The notes under the pieces were generated by a model that saw only the letters and a program-made list of their open reading frames with translations, had not been told where the DNA came from and made no database searches. From Streptomyces sp. DG2A-72 (lineage in GTDB: Bacteria; Actinomycetota; Actinomycetes; Streptomycetales; Streptomycetaceae), in NCBI RefSeq assembly GCF_030499575.1, contig NZ_JASTLC010000001.1:7898001-7962000 (forward strand): 64,000 nt of DNA. Reading direction: 5' to 3'. Numbering within the stretch: position 1 is the stretch's first letter; each line of letters begins with the position of its first letter. The position numbers and the translations under genes were made by a program. Below are positions 24,751 to 33,307 of this stretch, piece after piece.

Positions 24751-27720
24751 GTGAGCGAGGGGCGGGGGATGTTCAGCGAGAAGGACACAGTCCAGGCATT
24801 CGTGACCGACCGGCTCACCGCCCTGCCGGAGCTCGCGTGGGTCCAGCAGGACACTCAGCCGGACCGGGCCGAGCAGGATGTCCTCGTCGAGTCCGAGCTG
24901 CGCGACGCCCTGGTTCGTCTCAACCCGGCCATCTCGGCCGATCCCGAGCTCGCCTACGAGGTGTTGTACCAGCTCACCGCGCTGATCCGGTCGGCACGTG
25001 GTGAAGGCGTGGTGAAGGCCAACGAGAACTTCCGTTCCTGGTTGCTCGGCGAGAAGTCGATGCCCTTCGGGCCGGACCACGAGTATGTCTCCGTCCAGCT
25101 GGTCGACTTCGATGACCCCACCCGCAACCGCTACCACCTCAGCACGGAGGTTGCCTTCTGCCGCGGTGCCACCCGGCGCCGTTTCGATCATGTGCTGTGG
25201 GTCAACGGGATTCCCCTGGTCGTGGGTGAGGCGAAGTCCGCCACACGTGCTGGCATAACCTGGGCCGACGGGGCACTCCAACTCGACGGTTACCAGGCCG
25301 ACGTACCGGAGTTCTTCGTCCCCAACGCCCTGTGTTTCTCCATCGACGGACGCGATCTGCGCTACGGCAGCCTCCGGCTGCCCCTTCACCTGTGGAGCCC
25401 GTGGTGGTCCCCGGGGCTGCGGAAGCAACATCCCGAGCCCGGCCCCGACTACCTCCGTCAGGCCGTCGACGGTCTACTGAGTCCGTCGACGGTTCTGGAC
25501 ATCATCCGGAACTTCACGGTCTACAGCACTGACGACCGTCACCGGAAGATCAAGAACATCTGCCGCTATCAGCAATACGAGGCTGGCAGGCGGATGGCCG
25601 ACCGTGCCGCCGCCGCGGCGCACGACCCGGACGCGCCCCGGCAGGGACTCGTGTGGCACTTCCAGGGTTCTGGCAAGTCTCTGCTGATGGTGTTCACAGC
25701 TCAGGCGCTGCGCACCGATCCGCGCACCGGTGCGCCCACGGTGCTGATAGTGGTGGACCGGCTGGACCTCGACACCCAGATCACTTCCACCTTCGGTGCC
25801 TCGGACATCCCGAACGTGGTCACGGCGGGCTCCGGTGACAATCTCGGGGAGATGCTCGCGACGGGCCAGCGGAAGATCATTGTCACCACGGTCCACAAAT
25901 TCAAGAGCCTTGACCGCGTCCTGTCCGCACGCCGTGACATCGTCTGCCTCGTCGATGAGGCGCATCGCACCCAGGACCGGGATCTGGGACAGCGAATGCG
26001 CGAGGCCCTGCCCAACGCGGTCTTCTTCGGTCTGACCGGCACCCCAATCAACCGAACCGACGTCAACACCTTCAAGACGTTCGGTTACAAGGAGGACGAG
26101 GGCCGCTACCTCTCGCGGTACACCCAGGCCGATTCACTGCGTGACGGGACGACGCTCCCGCTGCATTTCGAGCCGCGTGACGCGCGCTTCCAGATCGATG
26201 GCGATGTCATTGACGCTGAGTTCAAGAAGCTCGCCGAGCGTCTGTCCCCGCGTGAGAAGGCCGCCGTGACTAATCGGGCCGCTCGTATGGGGTGGTTGAT
26301 CAAGGCCGATGGGCGGATTCGCATGGTGTGCGAGGACATCGCACGTCACTTCAGGGAGAAAGTGGAGCCCGAGGGCTTCAAGGCGCAGGTTGTCGTCTTC
26401 GACCAGGAAGCGTGCGTCCTGTACAAGAAGCAACTGGACGCGTTGCTGGGACCGGAGACCAGCGAGGTCGTGATGTCCACCCAGGGGCAGCCTGAGGAGA
26501 TCCAGGAGCGCTTCGGGCGGGACAAAGACGAGGAGGCGGCGCTGCTGGACCGCTTCCGCCACCCGGACGATCCGCTGAAGATCCTCATCGTGACGGCGAA
26601 ACTCCTCACCGGTTTCGACGCCCCGATCGCCCAGACGATGTACCTGGACAAGGTCATGCATGACCACACGTTGCTCCAGGCCGTCTGCCGGGTGAACCGC
26701 CCGTACCGGCGGCCGGGCAGCGATCAGGCGAAGTCACACGGTCTGATCGTGGACTACCTCGGTGTCTTCGCCCGCCTCGGGCAGGCAATGCGCTTCGACG
26801 AGCGGGCTGTCGAGCGTGCGGTTACCAGCATCAAGGAGCTGTGGGATCAGTTCCCCGGCGCCCTTCGCAAGTGCCTGGACTTCTTCCCCGGGGTCGACCG
26901 TACCGAGGACGGTTACGAGGCCCTTTTCGCGGCTCAGGACAAGCTGCCCGACGACGGGACACGACAGGCTTTCGCAGAGGCGTTCGCCCGACTGTCCCGG
27001 CTGTGGGAGGCGCTGGCCCCGGACGAGCGGCTGAGCGCGCACGTTGCCGACTACCGCTGGCTTGCGAAGGTGCACCACTCCGTACGGCCCAGCAACGCCA
27101 CGAGCCCTCTGCTGTGGCGGGTGCTCGGCCCCAAAACGCGCGAGCTGGTCAACGCCCACATTCACGCGGACGTGCCACCCCAACGGCTCGAGACACTCGT
27201 CATCGACGCCAAGATGGCCGAGTACCTGCAACGCGTCCCCGACCGGGGGATCCGGCAGCTTGAGCCCCGGCTTCAGGACCGGCTTGGTCGTCGCCGCGGT
27301 GAACCGCGTTTCGACTCCCTGGCACAGAAGCTGGAGCGACTGCGTCAGCAGTACGAGGCGGGTCAGCTGGTGAGCCGTGAGTATCTCTACCAGTTGCTGG
27401 GCCTGGCGGAACAGACCGCGCGGGCAGAAGCTCAGGCAGAGGCTGATGAGAAGGAGCAGGATCCGAGGGAACGGGGCAAGCACGCTCTCACCCGGCTGTT
27501 CGAATCGTCTCGCCCGGAGGGCACACCTGTGGCGGTGGCGAAGCTCGTCGAGGAGATCGACAGCATCGTCGACGCGGTGCGGTTCCCGGGGTGGCAGCAC
27601 ACTGCGGGCGGTGAGCGCGAGGTGAAGAAGGCGCTGCGCCGCACACTGGTCCGCTACCAGCTGCAACGGGACGAAGAGCTGTTCCAGAAGGCGTACGACT
27701 ACATCCGGCAGTACTACTGA
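24751..27720 (+). CDS. hsdR: Type I restriction endonuclease subunit HsdR
   Basis: 989 residues. An N-terminal PD-(D/E)xK nuclease domain (GIPLVVGEAKSATRAG, about 152-167) precedes an SF2 helicase/translocase motor with Walker A WHFQGSGKSLL (about 301-311), a DEAH-type box VDEAHR (about 399-404) and later motifs such as TGTPINR. The C-terminal helical region (SREYLYQLLGLAEQ) is typical of the subunit that docks onto HsdM/HsdS. All catalytic motifs look intact. The start could be GTG 24751 or ATG 24769, the latter behind GGGGCGGGGG. It is the last gene of the restriction operon. Confidence 0.93.
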   Translation: MSEGRGMFSEKDTVQAFVTDRLTALPELAWVQQDTQPDRAEQDVLVESELRDALVRLNPAISADPELAYEVLYQLTALIRSARGEGVVKANENFRSWLLGEKSMPFGPDHEYVSVQLVDFDDPTRNRYHLSTEVAFCRGATRRRFDHVLWVNGIPLVVGEAKSATRAGITWADGALQLDGYQADVPEFFVPNALCFSIDGRDLRYGSLRLPLHLWSPWWSPGLRKQHPEPGPDYLRQAVDGLLSPSTVLDIIRNFTVYSTDDRHRKIKNICRYQQYEAGRRMADRAAAAAHDPDAPRQGLVWHFQGSGKSLLMVFTAQALRTDPRTGAPTVLIVVDRLDLDTQITSTFGASDIPNVVTAGSGDNLGEMLATGQRKIIVTTVHKFKSLDRVLSARRDIVCLVDEAHRTQDRDLGQRMREALPNAVFFGLTGTPINRTDVNTFKTFGYKEDEGRYLSRYTQADSLRDGTTLPLHFEPRDARFQIDGDVIDAEFKKLAERLSPREKAAVTNRAARMGWLIKADGRIRMVCEDIARHFREKVEPEGFKAQVVVFDQEACVLYKKQLDALLGPETSEVVMSTQGQPEEIQERFGRDKDEEAALLDRFRHPDDPLKILIVTAKLLTGFDAPIAQTMYLDKVMHDHTLLQAVCRVNRPYRRPGSDQAKSHGLIVDYLGVFARLGQAMRFDERAVERAVTSIKELWDQFPGALRKCLDFFPGVDRTEDGYEALFAAQDKLPDDGTRQAFAEAFARLSRLWEALAPDERLSAHVADYRWLAKVHHSVRPSNATSPLLWRVLGPKTRELVNAHIHADVPPQRLETLVIDAKMAEYLQRVPDRGIRQLEPRLQDRLGRRRGEPRFDSLAQKLERLRQQYEAGQLVSREYLYQLLGLAEQTARAEAQAEADEKEQDPRERGKHALTRLFESSRPEGTPVAVAKLVEEIDSIVDAVRFPGWQHTAGGEREVKKALRRTLVRYQLQRDEELFQKAYDYIRQYY

Positions 27721-27842
27721 GGCGGCCCTCGGATCATGACCCACCGGATGTCAGTGCTCGGCCGTATCGTGCCATCAGGCATGGACTTCACCCGCGCCTT
27801 CCAGGCCGGCACCCAGCCCAGACGCGAGAGGAGGCGACTGTC

Positions 27843-29081
27843 ATGACCCCGGCTCACGACCTGCGCGCGTCGGCAACCCGGCCCACCGTCGTGACCGTGC
27901 GCGAGGCGCTCGCCCAGCTCCGCGACGGAAGTCTGCGCCAGACCTCCGAGCCGTCCAGTAGCGCAGAGTGGTCGGACCACCGCAAGCACGTGCTCCTTGA
28001 CTCCGTGCTGCGCGGCTGGCCCATCGGCACGCTGCTCGTTGCGCGTGAAGCGGACGGATCACGAGTCCTGCTCGACGGTCAGCGACGTCTGGCGGCGCTA
28101 GAGGAATTCGTACGCGGCGACCTACTGGTCGACGGCCGCCTCACCCCTCCGGCGCGTGCCTTGCGGGAATCCGATGGACAGACATACGACGCCCTGCCGC
28201 AGGGGCTGCGCACCGCGATCGATGACTACCCTTTGGTGCTCCTGGAGCTCGACGAACTGCCACCCGCTGAGTTGCGTACCGCCCTGCTGCGGCTCAACTC
28301 CGAAGCAGGACTGACCGAAGCGGGACGCAAACTCGTCGAATCAGGTTCGTTCGGCGAGCAGGTCCGGGTCCTCGTGGTCTCGGCGGCCGACTGGGGCCTG
28401 GGGGAAGAGCGCATTGGCTTCGGCAACGTCGGCCTGGCCTACGAGGACGTGATCAGCAGAGTGCTGGTCGCCGTAGAAGCAGGCAGCGTCCAGGCCGCGG
28501 CAGTCGGCAGCGAGCAACTGAACCACCGCCTGCGCTCCGGTGACGCGGTGGCCGACCGCACCCGAGATGAGGTGGCTGACGCACTCAAGGGACTGTTGTC
28601 ACTGCCCGCACTCGACATGCCTGCCGTTCGATTCACCAAACCGACTCTGCTGAGCTGGATGCTGGTGATGGTCCGGGCCCGGCGTGCGTTCGGCCCTGGC
28701 GCCGAACATCACCTCGGGTTTCTCCTCGAATGGCTGGAGCCGGAACGTCGGAGGCGAGCCGCCGAGCTCGGGCCCGGAGCGACTCCACCACTCAGGACCG
28801 CCTTCCGTGAACTGCCGTACGATGCCCTGCTAGAACGGTTCAACGAAGTGGCCGCGGTGGGCGCCCACACACCCGAGTCGACGGTGCTGCGGGATGCCAT
28901 CGGCTGGCTGTTCCTTGTGGCGACAGGCGGCGCCCCGTCGCGCCGGACTTCCCCCGTGCCGGACGTGCTGCGCATGTACGCGGCGCTGACCAGCGCAGAT
29001 GACGCACCGTTCACAGAAGACAGGATCGACCAAGTGCTGTGGGAAGACGGGGCACTGAAGTCCTGGGGGGAGTGGAGTTGA
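27843..29081 (+). CDS. DUF262-domain protein coupled to an OLD/ABC-like ATPase
   Basis: 412 residues. The N-terminal half has the DUF262 (ParB/sulfiredoxin-like) core: VLLDSVLRGWPIGTLLV and the signature VLLDGQRRLAALEEF (about residues 76-90), followed by TALLRLNSEAGLTEAGRKL. DUF262 is the NTP-binding part of GmrS/GmrD-type modification-dependent restriction enzymes, but no HNH/DUF1524 nuclease domain is seen; the C-terminal half is helical and unassigned. An ATG at 27843 fits the N-terminus. Its stop overlaps the next start (TTGA), making a two-gene unit directly after hsdR. A defence role is inferred from family and context. Confidence 0.8.
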   Translation: MTPAHDLRASATRPTVVTVREALAQLRDGSLRQTSEPSSSAEWSDHRKHVLLDSVLRGWPIGTLLVAREADGSRVLLDGQRRLAALEEFVRGDLLVDGRLTPPARALRESDGQTYDALPQGLRTAIDDYPLVLLELDELPPAELRTALLRLNSEAGLTEAGRKLVESGSFGEQVRVLVVSAADWGLGEERIGFGNVGLAYEDVISRVLVAVEAGSVQAAAVGSEQLNHRLRSGDAVADRTRDEVADALKGLLSLPALDMPAVRFTKPTLLSWMLVMVRARRAFGPGAEHHLGFLLEWLEPERRRRAAELGPGATPPLRTAFRELPYDALLERFNEVAAVGAHTPESTVLRDAIGWLFLVATGGAPSRRTSPVPDVLRMYAALTSADDAPFTEDRIDQVLWEDGALKSWGEWS

Positions 29082-30556
29082 GCCGGGACGCAGAGGATGA
29101 GGAGGTCCTCCGCCGGGCCCAGATCAATAACCACTACCGCAAACTGGCCAGTGGCCAGGTGCGTTCACCCCTGCGCAGGGTCGAGATCGACGGGCACGCG
29201 CACCTCGGCTCGCTCACTGCCGAGATGGCGCCGGGCATTACCCTCCTGTGCGGGGTGAGTGGCGCTGGCAAGACACAGTTCCTGCGAACGCTTGCACGCC
29301 ATCTGCGGCAGCAGGCCCCGTCGGACGGCGTGCCGCACCCCACTGCCGTGCGGCTGACGGGCCAGTCACGGCACCAGAAGAGCGACCGCAACGGACCGGC
29401 GACGGGCGACGTGGAACTCGCCGACGCCAAGGCCCCGTGTGTGTACATCGACACCGCACGGGAGTGCTTCGATGTGCTGACCCAAGTGAGCCGAGTTCCG
29501 GCACACGAGCTCGAAAGCGAGCGCGCCACGGCCGAGAAGGCCCCCCGCAGCGCCTGGTTCGACCATGCACTGGGCACCATCATGGGACGCCCTTATGACC
29601 TGGCCACCCACCAGGAGCTGGACCGCCGCTCCCCTGCCTCCGGCGAGCCACCCACCTGGTTCTACTACGAGCTCGGCCGTCACGGCGACACATACGGTCC
29701 CGAACAGATGAGCCTGGGGGAGCTCGCCTCCTGTGTCATCCTGCGCGCCCTGCGCGGGGTCGGGCGGGGCAGCATCGTGCTGCTCGACGAGCCCGAGAAC
29801 TTTCTCTCACCCCGCGCTCGCGAACGACTGCTCGACATCATCGTCGCCCGTGCGGTCAAAATGGAACTGTCGGTCGTCCTTGCCTCGCACTCCCCGGAGT
29901 TCGCCTACCGCCTGCCCAGCACTTCTCTTCGCACACTCGAGCGCGGCGTGGGCGCCGCGGCTCAGGCGACCATCTCGGCCGGCGCCATTCCTGCTCAGGT
30001 CAGCCGGAAGCTGGGCATGGCTCCGCGGACCGAGGCAGTGCTGCTGGTCGAGGACCGTTTCGCCCGGCTGATGCTGGAGGAACTGCTCCGCTGTCACCTG
30101 CCGGAGCTGGCCCCGCATCTGTGCGTGCAGGACGTGCGCGGCGCCGACACCGTCGCAACCGTGGCTCGTGTCCTCGGACCGACCAGACCGGCCGTGGCAT
30201 TTCTCGGCGTGCTGGACGGAGACACACGCTCTGAACCGGGTCGTCAGGGAGAGTGGCTGGAGTACCTGCCGGGCCATCACGATCCCGAGGCAGTCGTCAT
30301 GCAGCTGCTCCAGACACGCACGGGGGCGGCGGCGAAAGAACTGGGCGTGACGGAGGACATCCTGAAGCACGCCCTGGAAGAAGCACACGTCTCCAACATC
30401 CACGACCAACCTGCCGTCGTGAGCGAACACACAGGTGTGGACGAGGTACGGCTGATCTCCTTCGCGGTGCGCAGAATCCGCTCTGCGCCGAGCTTCCGCA
30501 AGGACACTGACCGGCTCATGGAACGCATTCGCACACTCGTGGCGCCTTCGCCGTGA
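29078..30556 (+). CDS. ABC/OLD-like ATPase with TOPRIM domain
   Basis: About 492 residues. An ABC-type ATPase head shows Walker A CGVSGAGKTQFL (about 56-67), signature MSLGELAS (about 211-218), Walker B IVLLDEPENF (about 232-241) and an H-loop ASHSPEF (about 268). A TOPRIM-like domain follows: VLLVEDRFARLML (Glu about 323) and FLGVLDGD (Asp-x-Asp about 379-381). Together these resemble OLD-family nucleases such as GajA. The start is uncertain: TTG 29078 overlaps the DUF262 stop behind GGGGGGA; GTG 29072 is an alternative. Likely the effector of a two-gene defence unit with the DUF262 protein (inference). Confidence 0.82.
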   Translation: MSRDAEDEEVLRRAQINNHYRKLASGQVRSPLRRVEIDGHAHLGSLTAEMAPGITLLCGVSGAGKTQFLRTLARHLRQQAPSDGVPHPTAVRLTGQSRHQKSDRNGPATGDVELADAKAPCVYIDTARECFDVLTQVSRVPAHELESERATAEKAPRSAWFDHALGTIMGRPYDLATHQELDRRSPASGEPPTWFYYELGRHGDTYGPEQMSLGELASCVILRALRGVGRGSIVLLDEPENFLSPRARERLLDIIVARAVKMELSVVLASHSPEFAYRLPSTSLRTLERGVGAAAQATISAGAIPAQVSRKLGMAPRTEAVLLVEDRFARLMLEELLRCHLPELAPHLCVQDVRGADTVATVARVLGPTRPAVAFLGVLDGDTRSEPGRQGEWLEYLPGHHDPEAVVMQLLQTRTGAAAKELGVTEDILKHALEEAHVSNIHDQPAVVSEHTGVDEVRLISFAVRRIRSAPSFRKDTDRLMERIRTLVAPSP

Positions 30557-30734
30557 CCTTGGCCAACTGGGAGGTGGTGAGGGCTGAGGAGCGAATCATC
30601 CTCAGACCAGGATGTGCTGCGGGGGTGACGTGAAGGCATCCTTCGTCGCATGAGGCGGGACGAAGCGCGTTTCACCTTGCTTGACTTCGTACGAGTCGAG
30701 CAGGAACGACGTGTTGGGTCGTGATCTCCTCGAT

Positions 30735-31067
30735 TCACCCCAGGGGGGCGATCTGGCGCTTGATGGCCTTGACCTCCTCCGGGTTGTTCACCGTGGCAAT
30801 CCCCTGAACGGCGACGGCTCAGGGATCGGAGACGCGGGCCGCCCTCCGCTCGCGGTCCGAGCACTTCGACGGCGACGGCTTGGAACGAGCCGATCCACTG
30901 ATAGCGGGTGTCGAGGTCGGTCTGTCTCTACGCCTGCCCTTGTTGATCAGATCGAGAGCCTCCTCGGGCGGCATGGTCTCGCAGTACTCGCAGATCTCGG
31001 CCAGGATCTTCGCCAGCTCGGGGTCGATCTCCGCCGCGAACGAGAGTTCTTCGTCGTCGCTGGCCAT
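30735..31067 (-). pseudogene. Degraded small gene with two frameshifts
   Basis: From ATG 31067 the minus strand reads MASDDEELSFAAEIDPELAK and EYCETMPPEEALDLINKG, which looks like genuine protein. The frame then turns Ser/Pro/Arg-rich and stops at 30819. The sensible continuation lies in a second frame (DTRYQWIGSFQAVAVEVLG) and then returns to the first frame beyond the stop (GIATVNNPEEVKAIKRQIAP), ending at 30735. Two compensating shifts and an internal stop suggest a dead gene or sequencing errors. If annotated literally it is an 82-residue protein at 30819-31067. Family unknown; the 63-residue gene just upstream may be its partner. Confidence 0.5.
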
Positions 31068-31092
31068 GGTGATCACTATTTCGCGCCGACGC

Positions 31093-31284
31093 TCAGTCCC
31101 GGAGGTAGGGCCGGTGCCAGTGGCGTTCGCTGAGGACCTTGGTCCACTCGGCGGCGAGCCGCTCCCGCTTGTCGTCGGGAAGCTCGTCCAGGGTGGGGCG
31201 GAGTCCCTCGATGATCTTTGCGACCTCATACGGGTCACGCCGGACGGGCAGACCGAGGTGATGGGCGATGGTACGGAGAGTCAT
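31093..31284 (-). CDS. Small 63-residue hypothetical protein
   Basis: Starts MTLRTIAHHLGLPVRRDPYE and continues as a charged helical protein ending HWHRPYLRD. No family recognised. It is followed after 25 bases by the degraded gene on the same strand and may once have formed a two-gene unit with it. The start codon was chosen because residues upstream are Arg/Pro-rich and look non-coding. A DNA-binding or toxin-antitoxin role would be a guess. Confidence 0.55.
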   Translation of the reverse strand: MTLRTIAHHLGLPVRRDPYEVAKIIEGLRPTLDELPDDKRERLAAEWTKVLSERHWHRPYLRD

Positions 31285-31755
31285 CGTGATCAGCTTCTTC
31301 AGGTTTTTGATTCCAGTGTGCGCCCCACGCTCCCGGCATCCAGCCGAGGGCACATCCGATGTGGCGGAGGCGATCCGGGAGGCCCTGGCCGGGCTCGGCC
31401 GGCGACAAGCCGTACGTGCACCTGGGCATGGGCCGCGCGGCTGTGGCCGAGCGGAGCGCACCTGGGCGCCCCGCCGTTTAGGGAACCAGGGCTATCCATC
31501 AGCTTGAGCTGGTTGGATGCGGTGGGCTCGACAAGAACGCTGACACCGTGTCCTTCTGACGTGAGCTGGTTCTCGGTTGGTGGATAGAGACACAGTGGCT
31601 TTGCAGAGACAAGGAAGGGCCGAAGAGTAGGCCCGCGTCGAACAACGAGAACATTTGCGTGCGCGTCAGCGCGGGTGTCTCGACCCAAACCGAAGGGTTT
31701 GGATCGAGGCTGCCTGTGCACCCGATCCGACCCATGACAGGGAAGGTAAGGATCG
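31285..31755. other. Intergenic stretch with probable gene debris and a hairpin
   Basis: 471 bases without an intact gene. The plus strand contains short protein-like pieces in different frames (TSDVAEAIREALAGLGR near 31355, then DKPYVHLGMGRAAVAERSA near 31410 ending at a TAG), suggesting a broken coding sequence. An imperfect inverted repeat, CTCGACCCAAACC against GGTTTGGATCGAG, lies at 31679-31708 before the small membrane gene. Confidence 0.45.
31679..31708. repeat. Imperfect hairpin upstream of a small membrane gene
   Basis: CTCGACCCAAACC and GGTTTGGATCGAG pair over about 12 positions around a short loop, 48 bases before the GTG of the next gene. It may be an operator or leader structure; no T-run follows. 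Confidence 0.45.
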
Positions 31756-31983
31756 GTGGACGGCGCAGCCATCCTCTTCGTTCTGGCCGTCGCTGGCGTG
31801 GCTTCGATCTCCCTCTTCGCGCTGAAGGGGCTGCTCGACCAACTTCCAGACGTGTTCGACTCCGCTGGGCGGGCCCGCGATGCTTGGCATCGATTCCGGA
31901 AGCCCGAGGCCCCGCCTCCGACGGACGAGCCTGGGACGTCGGCAGCAGCAGATGAGGACGAACAGCCGCCTGCCGCCGCGTAG
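31756..31983 (+). CDS. Small single-pass membrane protein
   Basis: 75 residues: VDGAAILFVLAVAGVASISL forms one N-terminal membrane segment, followed by a short amphipathic region (DQLPDVFDSAGRARDAWHRF) and an acidic Pro-rich tail (PPTDEPGTSAAADEDEQ). The GTG has purine-rich AAGG and AAGGAT segments upstream. No family recognised. It is alone, with convergent DUF5677-like gene downstream. Confidence 0.55.
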   Translation: MDGAAILFVLAVAGVASISLFALKGLLDQLPDVFDSAGRARDAWHRFRKPEAPPPTDEPGTSAAADEDEQPPAAA

Positions 31984-32042
31984 GCCGGGCTCGGGGTATC
32001 GCCCATCCCGGCGGAGCTCATGCTGCGCGGCCCTTCGCTAGG

Positions 32043-32765
32043 TCAGATGGCGCCAGCCAGGCCAGCTGTGTCACCGATGGCTTTGAGGTCATCCGTCCAG
32101 GGCGAGCCGACCATCAGGTCGTTGAACGCGATCATGCCAAAGAACAGGAAATAGAAGGCCAGATAGGGCGACGCTTCCATCGGGTCACCCTCGATGCCGT
32201 ACGTCGGCGTGAGAGTCAGCTCAATGGTGTCGTCCGACTCCCGGTAGAAGCACCCGGCGGCAGTGAGAGTGGCGTGCGAGAGCTGGGTTTCCCCGATGTA
32301 CGACTCGAAGAGCCCGCCGCCAAGCCTCTTGGTGAGAGCGTTCATCTGCGAGTACTGATTGGCTGGGCTGCCCGGGATCACCGCGTCCCGCACAGCGTTG
32401 GCAGTGTCAGCGTCGTACTGATACCCGCGATCGTCGGCGGCCTGGCGGAGGCCGGTGTGCTTGAACTGGTGCGCCTTGTTCATCGAGTCCACGGTGTCCT
32501 CGCCGTCCCTGACGAGCCACTGAAGGTGGGCGACGTACTCCACCATGAGACGTCGGTTGGGCGCGGCTTCGTGAGCAAGCCCGTTCCTGTGCAGAGAGAC
32601 CACGGCGGCGGCCTGCCGGTGCAGGGCGGCCACCAAACCCCAGCCGACCTGAAACGGTCGGCGGTTCTCGGGGGCTGGAGCGTGGTCGGCAGCGCCGCCG
32701 ACCAACAGCTCGGTCAGGGCCTCTAGGCCGCGAATCGCCAGCCTGTTGGCCTCTTCAAATTCCAT
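32043..32765 (-). CDS. DUF5677-like helical protein (tentative)
   Basis: 240 residues, alpha-helical, with an Arg/Glu-containing core (AAPNRRLMVEYVAHLQWLV) resembling DUF5677-type proteins, which are often found in defence and mobile regions; the family name is from memory. A hydrophobic stretch near the end (YLAFYFLFFGMIAFNDLMVG) is too polar-flanked to be a confident membrane segment. ATG 32765 follows an upstream region with three 10-bp direct repeats. Function unknown. Confidence 0.7.
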   Translation of the reverse strand: MEFEEANRLAIRGLEALTELLVGGAADHAPAPENRRPFQVGWGLVAALHRQAAAVVSLHRNGLAHEAAPNRRLMVEYVAHLQWLVRDGEDTVDSMNKAHQFKHTGLRQAADDRGYQYDADTANAVRDAVIPGSPANQYSQMNALTKRLGGGLFESYIGETQLSHATLTAAGCFYRESDDTIELTLTPTYGIEGDPMEASPYLAFYFLFFGMIAFNDLMVGSPWTDDLKAIGDTAGLAGAI

Positions 32766-32855
32766 GCGGTAGATCGTCCCGCATCCCGCGCAGAGCCTGC
32801 ATTAGGTTTTCATAGTCGGCGCTGGACACAATCAGGACACCAGACAGCGAGAGAC

Positions 32856-32885
32856 GACCGGAACTGACCGGAACTGACCGGAACC
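32856..32885. repeat. Three tandem 10-bp repeats (GACCGGAACT)
   Basis: GACCGGAACT, GACCGGAACT and GACCGGAACC follow each other without spacers, about 90-120 bases upstream of the DUF5677-like gene. One repeat per DNA turn puts identical faces on one side, as in regulator iterons. Confidence 0.8.
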
Positions 32886-33195
32886 AATGATGATGCATCT
32901 TCCCAGGTCGGTCGCCTTTCGAGGCATCGCCCCAGGTAGGCCAGGACACGGGATAAGTATTGGTCGTACTGTTGCTCCACGCGTCTCTGGCCAGGGCGGG
33001 GAGCACGGTCAAGTCGCCGATGCCTACCCACGCCACCTACCGGCTCAGCCGAAGGCGGCGATCGTGACGGTTTTTCTCAATCTAGGATATTTCACCCCCA
33101 GCGCTCGCTCCCGACCTGCATCTATGCAGGTCAAGCACAGCGTTCACACGTCCATACTGCGCGACTACCTCGACTAGGTCGCGATCGTACGACGC

Positions 33196-33232
33196 CGAAG
33201 GCCCGGCCCCCTCCAGGGGAGCCGGGCCTTCG
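33196..33232. terminator. Bidirectional hairpin terminator
   Basis: CGAAGGCCCGGC pairs with GCCGGGCCTTCG, with an inner CCCC/GGGG continuation. A stem this long and G+C-rich is typical of Streptomyces terminators without a long T-run. Confidence 0.75.
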
Positions 33233-33307
33233 CGCTGAGCGGGTGCGGGGGCCGGAGTTGTGAATCACCCTGGGTTTTCCATGACCACCCCAGAGTGAGG
33301 AACGTGT

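Larger units (their letters stand above)
32766..33307. other. Intergenic stretch with iteron-like repeats and a bidirectional terminator
   Basis: 542 bases. A 93-codon minus-strand frame (32755-33036) overlaps the DUF5677-like start but has biased composition and no clear ribosome-binding site, and its middle encodes the tandem repeat, so it is not called. The stretch holds three 10-bp direct repeats at 32856-32885 and a strong hairpin at 33196-33232. The promoter of the secreted protease should be near 33240-33300, with no clear boxes. Confidence 0.5.

Noticed and set aside
32755..33036. 93-codon minus-strand frame upstream of the DUF5677-like gene
   Set aside because: No good ribosome-binding site, biased composition, and it spans the 10-bp tandem repeats; kept only as a note.
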